Assembly: GCA_022827185.1 (NCBI GenBank)
Contig: JAJDTM010000002.1
Span: 127,560-191,559 of the forward strand
Source of the DNA: Candidatus Poribacteria bacterium
Lineage (GTDB): Bacteria > Poribacteria > WGA-4E > WGA-3G
Direction of reading: 5' to 3'
Length of the DNA: 64,000 nt
The number at the start of each line of letters is the position of its first letter. Positions within the stretch are counted from its first letter, which is position 1. The notes below the pieces were generated by a model. It was not told the DNA's origin. It did not search any database and saw nothing but the letters and a program-made list of their open reading frames with translations. The position numbers were made by a program, and so were the translations under genes. Below are positions 16,284 to 24,784 of the stretch, in pieces.

Positions 16284-19091
16284 ATGAAAACAGACGATGT
16301 TGTGTTGATTCAATCCATACTTGCGGGTGATGAAACTGCCTTTGTGAGTTTGGTGAGCAAATACCAGGAGCAGGTTCACGCGTATGTGTATCGGAAAAGT
16401 GGAGATTTCCACATTGCTGAAGACATTACACAGGAAACATTTTTTGAAGCATATCAAAATCTGAATAAGTTGAGAGACCCGACGAAGTTTCCACAATGGC
16501 TTTTTGCAATTGCTAAGTATCTCTGTATAGCGTGGTTTAGAAAAAATCAATCAACGTCCCAATTGCTACGTGAAAACTATACAATAAATGCAGAGACAGA
16601 TACATATTCACGGTATGTGGCTTTGGAAAACGAGAGGGATGCTGCCGAAGCCCAACGCGAATTGGCGCGAAAGCTGCTTTCAATGCTAAAGGAAAGCGAT
16701 CGCCAACTCATCACACTCCACTATTTTGAAGAGATGACATCTGCTGAGATCAGTAACTATTTAGGTGTCCCTCAAAATACGATTAAGAGCCAACTTCATC
16801 GCGCAAGACAAAGGTTGAGACAATACGATTTATCAACGCAAGAGACGATAGATATTCCTATTAGAAAGGGACACAGTTCCGCACTTCCGGTGCAAGGAGA
16901 AATTAGTATGACAGATAGAATGCGTTCAGAAATACTCAAAATGAGGTCTTTATCATACCGTTCCCAAATGCAACTTTCCTCAGATGGAGAGTGGCTTGCT
17001 TATGTTGTGATAGATCCTGAACGAAAATCATCGTTTGAACAACAATCTGCGGAATCTTCATATCATCAACCGACTGGCGCGTTGACTGAAAACCATTGCC
17101 ATGCGGTATGGGTTACCAACATCAAAACGAAGGAGTCCCATAAACTCGGCGCAGATACTGGGGTTGATTGGGCACCGCGATGGTCTCCGGATGGACATTA
17201 CTTAGCATTCTACTCTGACCGAATGGGAGCACCGAATCTTTGGATTTGGGATAAGGTTGAAAAGAAACTCCGCCAACTCAGCGAAAAACCGATGAGTGCA
17301 ACCCACGGTCTTGAAGTACCGCAGTGGACTTCAGACGGAAAACATATCATCACAAAGTTACGTCCCGAAGATATGGACCTTACTACAATTATCTCAACTG
17401 AAACAAGTCCACAAGCGATAAACGTTTGGCACACGGATTCAGAGGAACAGTCTTATTTAGAGGAAGTATCGGAGCAATTCGCGTGGATCAAAGGAGATTT
17501 AGGGGTCTTTGATATTGACACAGGTGAGGTGTCAATTCCCACCCGAGGATTGTATACGAGAAATATTACACTCTCTCCGGATGGGACCACAGTTGCTGTG
17601 CTAAATCTAATTGTAGAAGAGAAGTTGACATCTCAAGAACACCTTTTTGAGTTATTATTAGTTCCGTTAGATGGAAAGCCAACCCGAAGTTTGGCTACAA
17701 ATATCAGTGAAGAAGCGTTATTCGTGAGTTGGTCGCCAGACGGTCAGAAGTTAATATATGCTGACCGGAGTGGGCTGTATTTGGTTTCAATCCAAGATGG
17801 TGAACAGAAGAACATCACTGAAAACATTGAAGAGAAACTGCGATTCTTCGCACGCCCGTTATGGACTCCGGCGGGTGACTCGTTTTTCTGCGGCATCGAC
17901 GGAAATATATGGGAATTCGCAGCAGATGGCAGCAATCCACGGAAACTGACAGAAGCATTGGATAGATCCATCATCGGTCTGGTGGCGAAAGGGAATACCC
18001 ATGTCGTATGGCAGTCAAGCGATGCGGCGTCTATTTGCGTTCAGACGCATGAGCGAGAAACAAAGAAAGACGGCTTCTATTTGGTAAATACCGCGGCGGC
18101 ACGTGCGACTTGTCTGTTTGAGGAACCGATTAGCGTAACCAGTCGTATTGCAGACGAGTTCGATTTAAAGGTTGTGGGTTATGATGCACAGATTGTCTAC
18201 AGATCGCAAGATGCGACACATCCAGAGGAAATCTGGACGTTTAATATAGACGCGAAACAACAACAACAAGTGACCGAACTCAATCCACATCTGCGCGACT
18301 TACAATTCGGTGAGGTCCGCTTCGTCGAAGCAAAAACGGAAAAAGGTGAACGTTTACGGGGTGCTTTGATGCTGCCTGCTAACTATGAGGAAGGCAAACA
18401 GTATCCTTTGGTTACGTGGGTACATCCGGGCATGCCTCCATCAAGACTTATCTATAGTTTTGGGTTATTTGATTACGTCATAAACTTTCAACTTCTTGCC
18501 GCGCGTGGTTTTGCTGTGCTTGGTATTGATTTGCCGCCTAAATCCGACATGTGGTTAACGGAATTGCCCGAATATGTGTTACCGGCAATAGACAAGGTCG
18601 TTGAAATGGGTGTCGCCGATACAAATCGTTTGGGAATAATGGGATACGGCTCTGGTGGATACTGTTCAGCGGGACTGATTACACAAACTAACCGTTTCAA
18701 AGCTGCAGTTTGCGGTGGCGGTTTTTATAATTTGATCCAAGTTTATGGTAATCTTTCAAAGCGGGGAGCAAGCCTTGGTATTGATTGGGTGGAAGGACGG
18801 CTTCAAATAGGTGGATCGCTCTGGGAACAACGCAAACAATATATTGACAATTCACCACTATTCCACTTAGATAAGGTAGAAACTCCTGTTCTAATCTATT
18901 GTGGTGAGGGGTATAACGGTTATGATTACACGCAATCTGGGGAACTTTTTTCTGGCTTACGCAGGCTTAAGAAGGAAGCGACTTTTACTTGGTATCGTGG
19001 TGAAGGGCATATCGTGACGAGTTGGCATCCTGAACACCGTGCAGATTGCTGGGAACGTATTATAGACTGGTTTGAAAAACATCTGAATTAG
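16284..19091 (+). CDS. ECF sigma factor fused to an S9-family (prolyl oligopeptidase-like) hydrolase
   Basis: A 935-residue two-part protein. Residues 1-185 are a complete ECF sigma factor: region 2 AEDITQETFFEAYQNL to FPQWLFAIAKYLCIAWFR, and region 4 LHYFEEMTSAEISNYLGVPQ. Residues 210-650 are a TolB/WD40-like beta-propeller with repeated WSPDG motifs (APRWSPDGHYLAFYSD, FVSWSPDGQKLIYAD). Residues 690-935 are an alpha/beta hydrolase with Ser790 in GYGSGGY, His909 in GEGHIV and a likely Asp near 881. ATG 16284 has GGAG at 16273. No stop separates the parts. It resembles stress-sensing sigma fusions of Planctomycetes, but the partner domain here is a peptidase. Confidence 0.88.
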   Translation: MKTDDVVLIQSILAGDETAFVSLVSKYQEQVHAYVYRKSGDFHIAEDITQETFFEAYQNLNKLRDPTKFPQWLFAIAKYLCIAWFRKNQSTSQLLRENYTINAETDTYSRYVALENERDAAEAQRELARKLLSMLKESDRQLITLHYFEEMTSAEISNYLGVPQNTIKSQLHRARQRLRQYDLSTQETIDIPIRKGHSSALPVQGEISMTDRMRSEILKMRSLSYRSQMQLSSDGEWLAYVVIDPERKSSFEQQSAESSYHQPTGALTENHCHAVWVTNIKTKESHKLGADTGVDWAPRWSPDGHYLAFYSDRMGAPNLWIWDKVEKKLRQLSEKPMSATHGLEVPQWTSDGKHIITKLRPEDMDLTTIISTETSPQAINVWHTDSEEQSYLEEVSEQFAWIKGDLGVFDIDTGEVSIPTRGLYTRNITLSPDGTTVAVLNLIVEEKLTSQEHLFELLLVPLDGKPTRSLATNISEEALFVSWSPDGQKLIYADRSGLYLVSIQDGEQKNITENIEEKLRFFARPLWTPAGDSFFCGIDGNIWEFAADGSNPRKLTEALDRSIIGLVAKGNTHVVWQSSDAASICVQTHERETKKDGFYLVNTAAARATCLFEEPISVTSRIADEFDLKVVGYDAQIVYRSQDATHPEEIWTFNIDAKQQQQVTELNPHLRDLQFGEVRFVEAKTEKGERLRGALMLPANYEEGKQYPLVTWVHPGMPPSRLIYSFGLFDYVINFQLLAARGFAVLGIDLPPKSDMWLTELPEYVLPAIDKVVEMGVADTNRLGIMGYGSGGYCSAGLITQTNRFKAAVCGGGFYNLIQVYGNLSKRGASLGIDWVEGRLQIGGSLWEQRKQYIDNSPLFHLDKVETPVLIYCGEGYNGYDYTQSGELFSGLRRLKKEATFTWYRGEGHIVTSWHPEHRADCWERIIDWFEKHLN

Positions 19092-19101
19092 GGTGAACTT
19101 C

Positions 19102-20637
19102 ATGATAACAACACTCATCCGTCGAGAACTCCTTGACAACCTTATGACATTCCGCTTCGCTGCTGCAGTTTTTATTATGTTACTGCTTGTCGTTGCGAAT
19201 ACTGCTGTGCTCATCAAGGATTATGAGCGGCGGTTGGCCGCTTACAACACTGCTCTGAAAACGGAGCATCAGGAATTGCGGGAAAGAAAAACCTATTCGA
19301 GTGGAGGTTTGGATGTCGCCCGCCCGCCAAATCCGCTGAGTATTTTCAATGTTGGGTTGGATAAACGACTGGGCAACGAAATTTGGATATCTTACGGTTT
19401 TGTGCCGACATTGTGGGATGCACGGATGCAAGGGACGACGAATCCACTTCTCAACCTCTTTTCTTCGATTGACATTGTTTTTATCTTTGAGGTGGTTCTG
19501 AGTCTAATGGCACTTATTTTCGCCTATGATGCCATTGCAGGGGAACGCGAGCGCGGCACATTGCGTCTGGTGCTAACGCATCCAATCCGTCGCGGGCATA
19601 TCCTGCTTGCGAAATACATCAGTGCGATGACGTGTTTGCTTGTTCCGCTGCTGATGAGCCTGCTCCTCGCGGCGATTTTGCTGACGACATCCACCGCTAT
19701 TTCTCTGAGCATCAGTGATTTCCTCCGTATTGGTGGGATTATCTTGAGCTCAATTGTCTATCTATCAGTATTCTACCTCATCGGTATGCTAATTTCAGCA
19801 GTAACCCGCAGAACCGGTACCGCGCTGATGCTTGCTATGTTCGTCTGGGGGTTTTGGGTGTTGGTGTATCCAAACGTAATCCTTGCCGCGATTACCCCGC
19901 CTCAGCCCTCGCAAGAGCGTATGGTTTCCACTTACGAGGAAATTAAACAGATCTGGGAGGAATTCGACAGAGAGCGAAAACAGTTTCTTGCAAACGACGC
20001 TGTTCCAGGAGAAGATCCACATTTTGGCATGGTAGGAGAAGACCCACATTTTGGCATCATAGGCGGATCCGGTTTCAACTACGCATACTTTTACAGAAGT
20101 CCATCAATACTTAGGTATTTTTACCTCGCTGGTTCAAATATCGGGAAACTTACTGAGGCATCCAAACCTCAGGTGCCATACGCGCAGGACTACTACCGCT
20201 ACCTCGTGCCGAAGACTATCAACACCGCAGAACACGCATGGCTCGTCCGAAGACAGGCACTCGAAACCATTTTTGTTCAGCCAGCGATCGTTGATCGCAT
20301 CCTTTTGAGGTGCTCGCCAGTCGGGATGTATGATGCCGCGACGCAAGCGTGGGCAGGGACAGATCTGCACGGACTCAGAGATTTTTTTGAAGCGGCACGA
20401 AGGTACCGACGGACGTTGATTGATTATTACTACGATAAGAAGGTTTTTGAATCTCAACAATGGTTTTCTGCCGATAAGGGCGCGGTGGACTGGGATAGTC
20501 TGCCTCAGTTTTCCTTTCAGAGAAGCGATGTCAGAACAAATGCAGCGCGAGCATTGCCAGATTTACTCTTGCTGATAGTGATGAACCTTTTTCTTTTTAT
20601 GGTGATATTTTTAGTTTTCCAAAGAGGTGAAGTGTAG
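19102..20637 (+). CDS. ABC-2-type permease subunit (first of two)
   Basis: A membrane protein of about 511 residues with an N-terminal transmembrane helix, a large external loop, and a block of about five helices. The block is marked by AIAGERERGTLRLVLTHPIR, the ABC-2 membrane-domain signature. I prefer ATG 19102, which aligns with the start of the next gene; GTG 19093 is also possible. The gene begins right after the fusion gene and overlaps the next permease by 1 base. Two 27-base units (20008-20034 and 20035-20061) duplicate GEDPHFG in a loop. No ATP-binding gene is adjacent, which is unusual. Confidence 0.82.
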   Translation: MITTLIRRELLDNLMTFRFAAAVFIMLLLVVANTAVLIKDYERRLAAYNTALKTEHQELRERKTYSSGGLDVARPPNPLSIFNVGLDKRLGNEIWISYGFVPTLWDARMQGTTNPLLNLFSSIDIVFIFEVVLSLMALIFAYDAIAGERERGTLRLVLTHPIRRGHILLAKYISAMTCLLVPLLMSLLLAAILLTTSTAISLSISDFLRIGGIILSSIVYLSVFYLIGMLISAVTRRTGTALMLAMFVWGFWVLVYPNVILAAITPPQPSQERMVSTYEEIKQIWEEFDRERKQFLANDAVPGEDPHFGMVGEDPHFGIIGGSGFNYAYFYRSPSILRYFYLAGSNIGKLTEASKPQVPYAQDYYRYLVPKTINTAEHAWLVRRQALETIFVQPAIVDRILLRCSPVGMYDAATQAWAGTDLHGLRDFFEAARRYRRTLIDYYYDKKVFESQQWFSADKGAVDWDSLPQFSFQRSDVRTNAARALPDLLLLIVMNLFLFMVIFLVFQRGEV

Positions 20638-22040
20638 TGATTTGGCATATCACAAAACGTGAACTCTACGATAATCTCAATAGCCTCCGATTTGCACTGG
20701 CAACAGTATTGCTTTTCGGCTTGATGCTGACTAACGCTGTTGTGCATCTCCGAGAACACCCGATGCGGATGCAGAAGTATCATGATGCCGTCACAGAATC
20801 GCAGAATCGCTTAGAATCTCGGACGCATTTGTATAACATTGCACAACGGGGTCCCGGATTGCTTTACAAAAAGCCGTCATCTCTCCATTTCTGTGCGGAT
20901 GGGGGGGACATCTTTTTGCCAGATGCTGTCCATATACTCATTCGGCGGATCACCGATGGCTTAATGGGATTCTGGCAGTTGGATTATCGTCCTGCGACTC
21001 ACAATTCAAGAAATATTCGTCCGGACACTATCAAAGTAGATTGGGGATTTGTGATCGGATACGTCTTGAGCCTCATCGCGATCCTATTCACCTTTGACTC
21101 AATTTCCGGCGAACGCGAGCACGGCACACTACGTTTAATGCTGGCGAACTCGATACCGCGCCATACCGTGTTGATTGGCAAATTCTTAGGCGCGTTGGTA
21201 AGTATTAGTGTCCCATTTACGCTCGCGGTGTTGATGAACCTGCTGGTAATTTCCACATCCGACGATGTCCAACTTGGCACGGATGCGTGGAACCGTTTAG
21301 GTATTATTTTTTTTATTGCGATTCTGTACTTGTGCCTGTTTCTGGCATTAGGATTGTTAGTGTCGTCGCGTGTGCAGCAAAGTGCAGCGAGTCTCGTGAT
21401 ACTCTTGTTGACATGGGTTATTTTTGTCGTCTTTATGCCGAGTACACTCGCCTCTATTGCCAGCGGATTTTCAACACCGATGACTTATGATGAATTCCGG
21501 GAGCGTCGAGAACAACTTTACATTGAACTCAGTGATGAATATGTTACTCGTTTGCAAGGCGCGCGTGAGCATCCAGCGAAAAGAATAGCGTTAGGGGGTG
21601 AATATGTCACTAAAGACGTAGCAGCGCGGGAACGTTTAAGCCAAGAATTTTTATACCAGCAGCACGCCCAAATTCAACTGGGACGTTCCGTCACCCGTAT
21701 CTCACCGGTTGCGATTGTGCAGTACCTTCTTGAGGTTTTTGCTGGCACAGGCTTTGAACGGCATCAACAATTTGTGGAGAACGCGCAGCGTTACGCTCGT
21801 GAATACCGAGAATTTGTTACAGATATGGATAGAGCAGATCCCAACAGTCTCCATATCATTGGGGTTCGTGAGGGAATGTCCCAGAAGCCTATTAGCCCGG
21901 AGGCAATACCAAAGTTTGAAGATACACTCAATCTGAGTCGTGATTTCAATGCTGCGGCTATAGATTTACTCTTATTGGCTCTGTTTTTTGTTCTTCTATT
22001 GTCAGGTACGTATATGGTGTTTGTCCGCGTCGAAATATAA
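20637..22040 (+). CDS. ABC-2-type permease subunit (second of two)
   Basis: A 467-residue homologue of the preceding gene with the same plan: an N-terminal helix (MIWHITKREL), a long loop, and a helical block that starts SGEREHGTLRLMLANSIP. The two probably form a heterodimeric membrane pore. The GTG start at 20637 overlaps the previous stop by one base, and AGAGGTGA lies upstream, so translation is coupled. ABC-2 exporters need a nucleotide-binding partner, and none is seen within this window. It may be supplied in trans, or the proteins may have another role. Confidence 0.82.
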   Translation: MIWHITKRELYDNLNSLRFALATVLLFGLMLTNAVVHLREHPMRMQKYHDAVTESQNRLESRTHLYNIAQRGPGLLYKKPSSLHFCADGGDIFLPDAVHILIRRITDGLMGFWQLDYRPATHNSRNIRPDTIKVDWGFVIGYVLSLIAILFTFDSISGEREHGTLRLMLANSIPRHTVLIGKFLGALVSISVPFTLAVLMNLLVISTSDDVQLGTDAWNRLGIIFFIAILYLCLFLALGLLVSSRVQQSAASLVILLLTWVIFVVFMPSTLASIASGFSTPMTYDEFRERREQLYIELSDEYVTRLQGAREHPAKRIALGGEYVTKDVAARERLSQEFLYQQHAQIQLGRSVTRISPVAIVQYLLEVFAGTGFERHQQFVENAQRYAREYREFVTDMDRADPNSLHIIGVREGMSQKPISPEAIPKFEDTLNLSRDFNAAAIDLLLLALFFVLLLSGTYMVFVRVEI

Positions 22041-22140
22041 TAACCTGAGTTACCACTTGTAAATCCATGGGATTTCCTATATAGTATTTTTAACCCAAAT
22101 TGCTACCCAATGAATTCCAGAGGAATTGTGCAACTACAAA

Positions 22141-22290
22141 ATATGCAGGGGCATTTAGTTTTACATATTCACTTTATATATGGATATGTTTCCTCTGTAG
22201 GAGCGAGCTGCGCTCGCGATCTGGCGAAAAAACGTTAACACTTATAAACGAAAATCAGAGTCAAAACCGAAAACTAAATAGTCCTGACAA
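22141..22290. mobile_element. MITE-like element, copy B
   Basis: The left end ATATGCAGGGGCATTTAGTTTT begins at 22141. The right end AAAACTAAATAGTCCTG (22270-22286) is its imperfect inverted repeat. The interior has a GTAGGAGCGAGCTGCGCTCGC hairpin (about 22198-22218) rather than the palindrome of copy A. No coding capacity. The element abuts the following TPR gene, whose ATG is a few bases past the right end. Confidence 0.6.
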
Positions 22291-22293
22291 AAT

Positions 22294-23178
22294 ATGATAC
22301 CTATCTTGATTAAATTATTATATTGTCTATTAATCTCGATCATGGCTTTTGCAACGAGCGTCTTTGCTGAGACAGCAAATCTGCAGCAATACCGTTACGC
22401 AGAGCAACTTTTTGAATCGGGCGACTATCAAGCGGCGAGGCGTGAGTATAAACGCCTTCTGTTTTATCAACCTGACCCAGCATTCACGGATGTAGCTAAT
22501 TATCGGATTGCGCAGAGTTATTACTACCAGAACGAACCCGATCGTGCTAAACGCCTGTTTCATGAATTCTCAGCCGTCCACCCGAATTCGCCTTTGCGGT
22601 TTCAGAGTCAGTTGATGTTGGGACAGCTCCATTTTGATGCGGGGGAGTATTCGCAGGCGCGAAGTAGCCTCTTTGAACTCTTACGCGCCAGCACGGAGCC
22701 GGAAGTCGTGGCTGCAGCACACTACTTACGCGGCTGGTGCTACATTCGGACGACCGATTGGAACAAGGCGATCTCGGAATTGCGGCAAATAGATGCCTCT
22801 CAGACCGGGGCCATCCCCGGAGCAAAAGCGGACAAATTGGCAGACCTGCTTCTTAAAGAAACGCCACTACCCTCCAAATCACCACAACTGGCGGGCTGGC
22901 TCTCTACAGTCGTTCCTGGGAGTGGGCAGCTTTACGTGGGCAAAGTGAAAGAGGGCATTTTTGCGGCAGCATTGAGTGGGACGTTCATCTATCTTGCCGT
23001 GGATGCTATTCGCGACCGTCGCTACATCGGCTGTGCTGGTATCTCTCTCGTCGGATGGCAATTTTATTGGGGTAACCGAACGGGCGCCCAACAACTTGCT
23101 TCTGAATATAACAAACGCCACGAGCAGGCGTTAATTGAAGCGTTGAAACGTCAGGCTGAGAGCGTCCGCCCCCAATAA
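22294..23178 (+). CDS. TPR protein with C-terminal membrane domain (paralogue 2)
   Basis: A 294-residue protein with a signal peptide (MIPILIKLLYCLLISIMAFA region), TPR hairpins starting EQLFESGDYQAARREYKRLL, and a C-terminal membrane module headed by VVPGSGQLYVGKVKEGIF. It is a clear paralogue of the gene at 14.97-15.91 kb. Most of the likeness lies in the first TPR and in the PGSGQ-Y motif; the rest has drifted, so the duplication is old. ATG 22294 has no good Shine-Dalgarno because a MITE end lies directly upstream. The insertion may have replaced the native leader. Confidence 0.78.
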   Translation: MIPILIKLLYCLLISIMAFATSVFAETANLQQYRYAEQLFESGDYQAARREYKRLLFYQPDPAFTDVANYRIAQSYYYQNEPDRAKRLFHEFSAVHPNSPLRFQSQLMLGQLHFDAGEYSQARSSLFELLRASTEPEVVAAAHYLRGWCYIRTTDWNKAISELRQIDASQTGAIPGAKADKLADLLLKETPLPSKSPQLAGWLSTVVPGSGQLYVGKVKEGIFAAALSGTFIYLAVDAIRDRRYIGCAGISLVGWQFYWGNRTGAQQLASEYNKRHEQALIEALKRQAESVRPQ

Positions 23179-23184
23179 CCTCGA

Positions 23185-23217
23185 ATTATAGTAGATTCCG
23201 TAATTACTTATACACTT
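23185..23217 (+). repeat. Dispersed direct repeat (copy R2)
   Basis: ATTATAGTAGATTCCGTAAT begins this 33-base sequence, which matches 16184-16216 at about 30 positions. It lies just after paralogue 2 and closes the 7-kb module opened by copy R1. Confidence 0.65.
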
Positions 23218-23332
23218 GCCTCGTTATGTGAACTTGTAAATGTGTGTCTCACGGAGGCACAGGAAACCAACAGCCTATGCTACAAGTGTAAACATATTTT
23301 CAGATTTTACTATAATTATTCACGAGGATAGT

Positions 23333-23968
23333 TTACCACTCTGCCTGTTTAAGAAATTCCAATGCCATCAAGGTGTGCCCTTCCGCATTTGGATGAACGC
23401 CATCTTGGGTCGTCCAGAGTGCGCCGGGACGTGCAGCAACTGCGTCATCAAAAGCGGCATTCGTTGGTATCAGTCTTGCGTCAAACTCTGCAGCAAGTTT
23501 ATGTATGCTTGCGTTGTAGGCGTCTACGTCCAATGGGCGCGGTGCGTCAACATCTTCCTCAATATAGAAAATTTCAAATAGAAAAAGGGACGCATCTAAT
23601 TCGGTTTTCGCGCGCGTGAGAATCCGTTGATAGCACGCTTCCCAAACCGGTAGATACTCTTCCGACGAAACGCCTGCCCCATACTGTCGACTTGCATTGT
23701 TAATACCAATTTTCACCGAGAGCCATTTTGGTGCTTCGGCAATTACATCGGCGTCCCACCGCTCTTCCAAACCCTCAACGATATCGCCGCCAATGCCTTT
23801 ATTAACATAGGTAATGTCGCGTTCGGGGTATTTTGCAGTGATGAGTTCAGTGATTTTACGAACGTACCCGTGTCCGAAAGGCGCGTGTTCATTTCGTCGT
23901 CCGCAATCCGTAATACTATCCCCAATAAAAAGCACCTTATCCTCAGACTGAAATAACAAATTATTCAC
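23333..23968 (-). CDS. SGNH/GDSL-type hydrolase
   Basis: A 211-residue esterase-like protein. The catalytic Ser18 is in FIGDSITD. The Gly block is NKGIGGD and the Asn block is KIGINNAS. The Asp189/His192 pair is in DGVHPNAEGH. This four-block order is that of SGNH hydrolases, which deacetylate or de-esterify small substrates, often sugars. No signal peptide, so probably cytoplasmic. The start is GTG (complement of 23966-23968), with AGGAG 7 bases upstream. It is transcribed toward the preceding TPR gene. Confidence 0.9.
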   Translation of the reverse strand: MNNLLFQSEDKVLFIGDSITDCGRRNEHAPFGHGYVRKITELITAKYPERDITYVNKGIGGDIVEGLEERWDADVIAEAPKWLSVKIGINNASRQYGAGVSSEEYLPVWEACYQRILTRAKTELDASLFLFEIFYIEEDVDAPRPLDVDAYNASIHKLAAEFDARLIPTNAAFDDAVAARPGALWTTQDGVHPNAEGHTLMALEFLKQAEW

Positions 23969-24010
23969 AAAGCATCTCCTATGTGTGGTATACTAAATTA
24001 GGAGTTGTCA

Positions 24011-24117
24011 GTAAGAATGGTGGTCAGTTATCAGTTAAGAGGTGTTCTGATCAATCAAACCTTTCTTCAACTGAGTCCTGACAACTGACGACTGAGTACT
24101 GATAACTAATAACCGAT
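24011..24117. repeat. Simple degenerate repeats of CAGTTATCAGTT type
   Basis: The spacer between the SGNH gene and thiE holds many near-copies of TCAGTTATCAGTT and, in inverted form, ACTGATAACTAATAACC. Similar runs occur at 33760-33890 and 34976-35162. They are self-complementary low-complexity sequence. I see no promoter or gene in them. Confidence 0.5.
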
Positions 24118-24153
24118 GACTATAATTTAGCACACTTTGGACGGAATGCCAAC

Positions 24154-24783
24154 ATGAAAAATATAGGTGTTCTTCACGTTATCACGGACACGGCACTGCA
24201 ATCCCGATTTACGCATGCAGCACTGGCGGAATTGGCAATTGAAGGCGGCGCGGACACAGTGCAATTTCGACAGAAACACGGAACGACGCGCGAATTGATA
24301 GCGATGGCACAAGATATGCAGACGATATGTGCGCAGCACAAGGTGCCGTTGATTGTAAACGATAGGGCAGATATCGCACTCGCTGTCGGGGCAACAGGTA
24401 CACACTTTGGACAGGACGACATGCCTGTTTCCATTGGAAGACAGATTCTCTCTACAAAAGCCATCATTGGTGCCTCCGCCCGAACTGAAGATAAAATACT
24501 TGAAGCTATTTCCGAAGGTGCTGACTACATCGGGTTCGGACCTATCTACGGCACCACTTCAAAATCGGATGCGGAAATGCCTAAAGGATTAGAACGACTC
24601 CGCCGGATGTGCGACATCGCAGCATGTCCGGTTATCGCGATTGGGGGGATTAGCGTTCAGACCGCAGGTGACGTGATTCGGGCAGGCGCGCACGGCATCG
24701 CCGTAATCTCTGCTGTTTGTGCCCATCCTGAACCAACCGTTGCAACGCAGGCACTGCTGAACGAAATTCACGGAGTGAAGTAA
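24154..24783 (+). CDS. thiE: Thiamine-phosphate synthase
   Basis: A 209-residue TIM-barrel enzyme that joins hydroxymethylpyrimidine diphosphate and hydroxyethylthiazole phosphate to give thiamine phosphate. The diagnostic blocks are QFRQKHGTTRE, VNDRADIALAVGATG, THFGQDDMP, IGFGPIYGTTSK and AIGGISVQTAGDV. Length is normal. No thiamine-responsive riboswitch (THI box) is visible upstream, where there is only repeat DNA. It stands alone without other thi genes. The 3' end supplies the GGAG used by the following gene, so the two are co-transcribed. Confidence 0.94.
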   Translation: MKNIGVLHVITDTALQSRFTHAALAELAIEGGADTVQFRQKHGTTRELIAMAQDMQTICAQHKVPLIVNDRADIALAVGATGTHFGQDDMPVSIGRQILSTKAIIGASARTEDKILEAISEGADYIGFGPIYGTTSKSDAEMPKGLERLRRMCDIAACPVIAIGGISVQTAGDVIRAGAHGIAVISAVCAHPEPTVATQALLNEIHGVK

Positions 24784-24784
24784 A

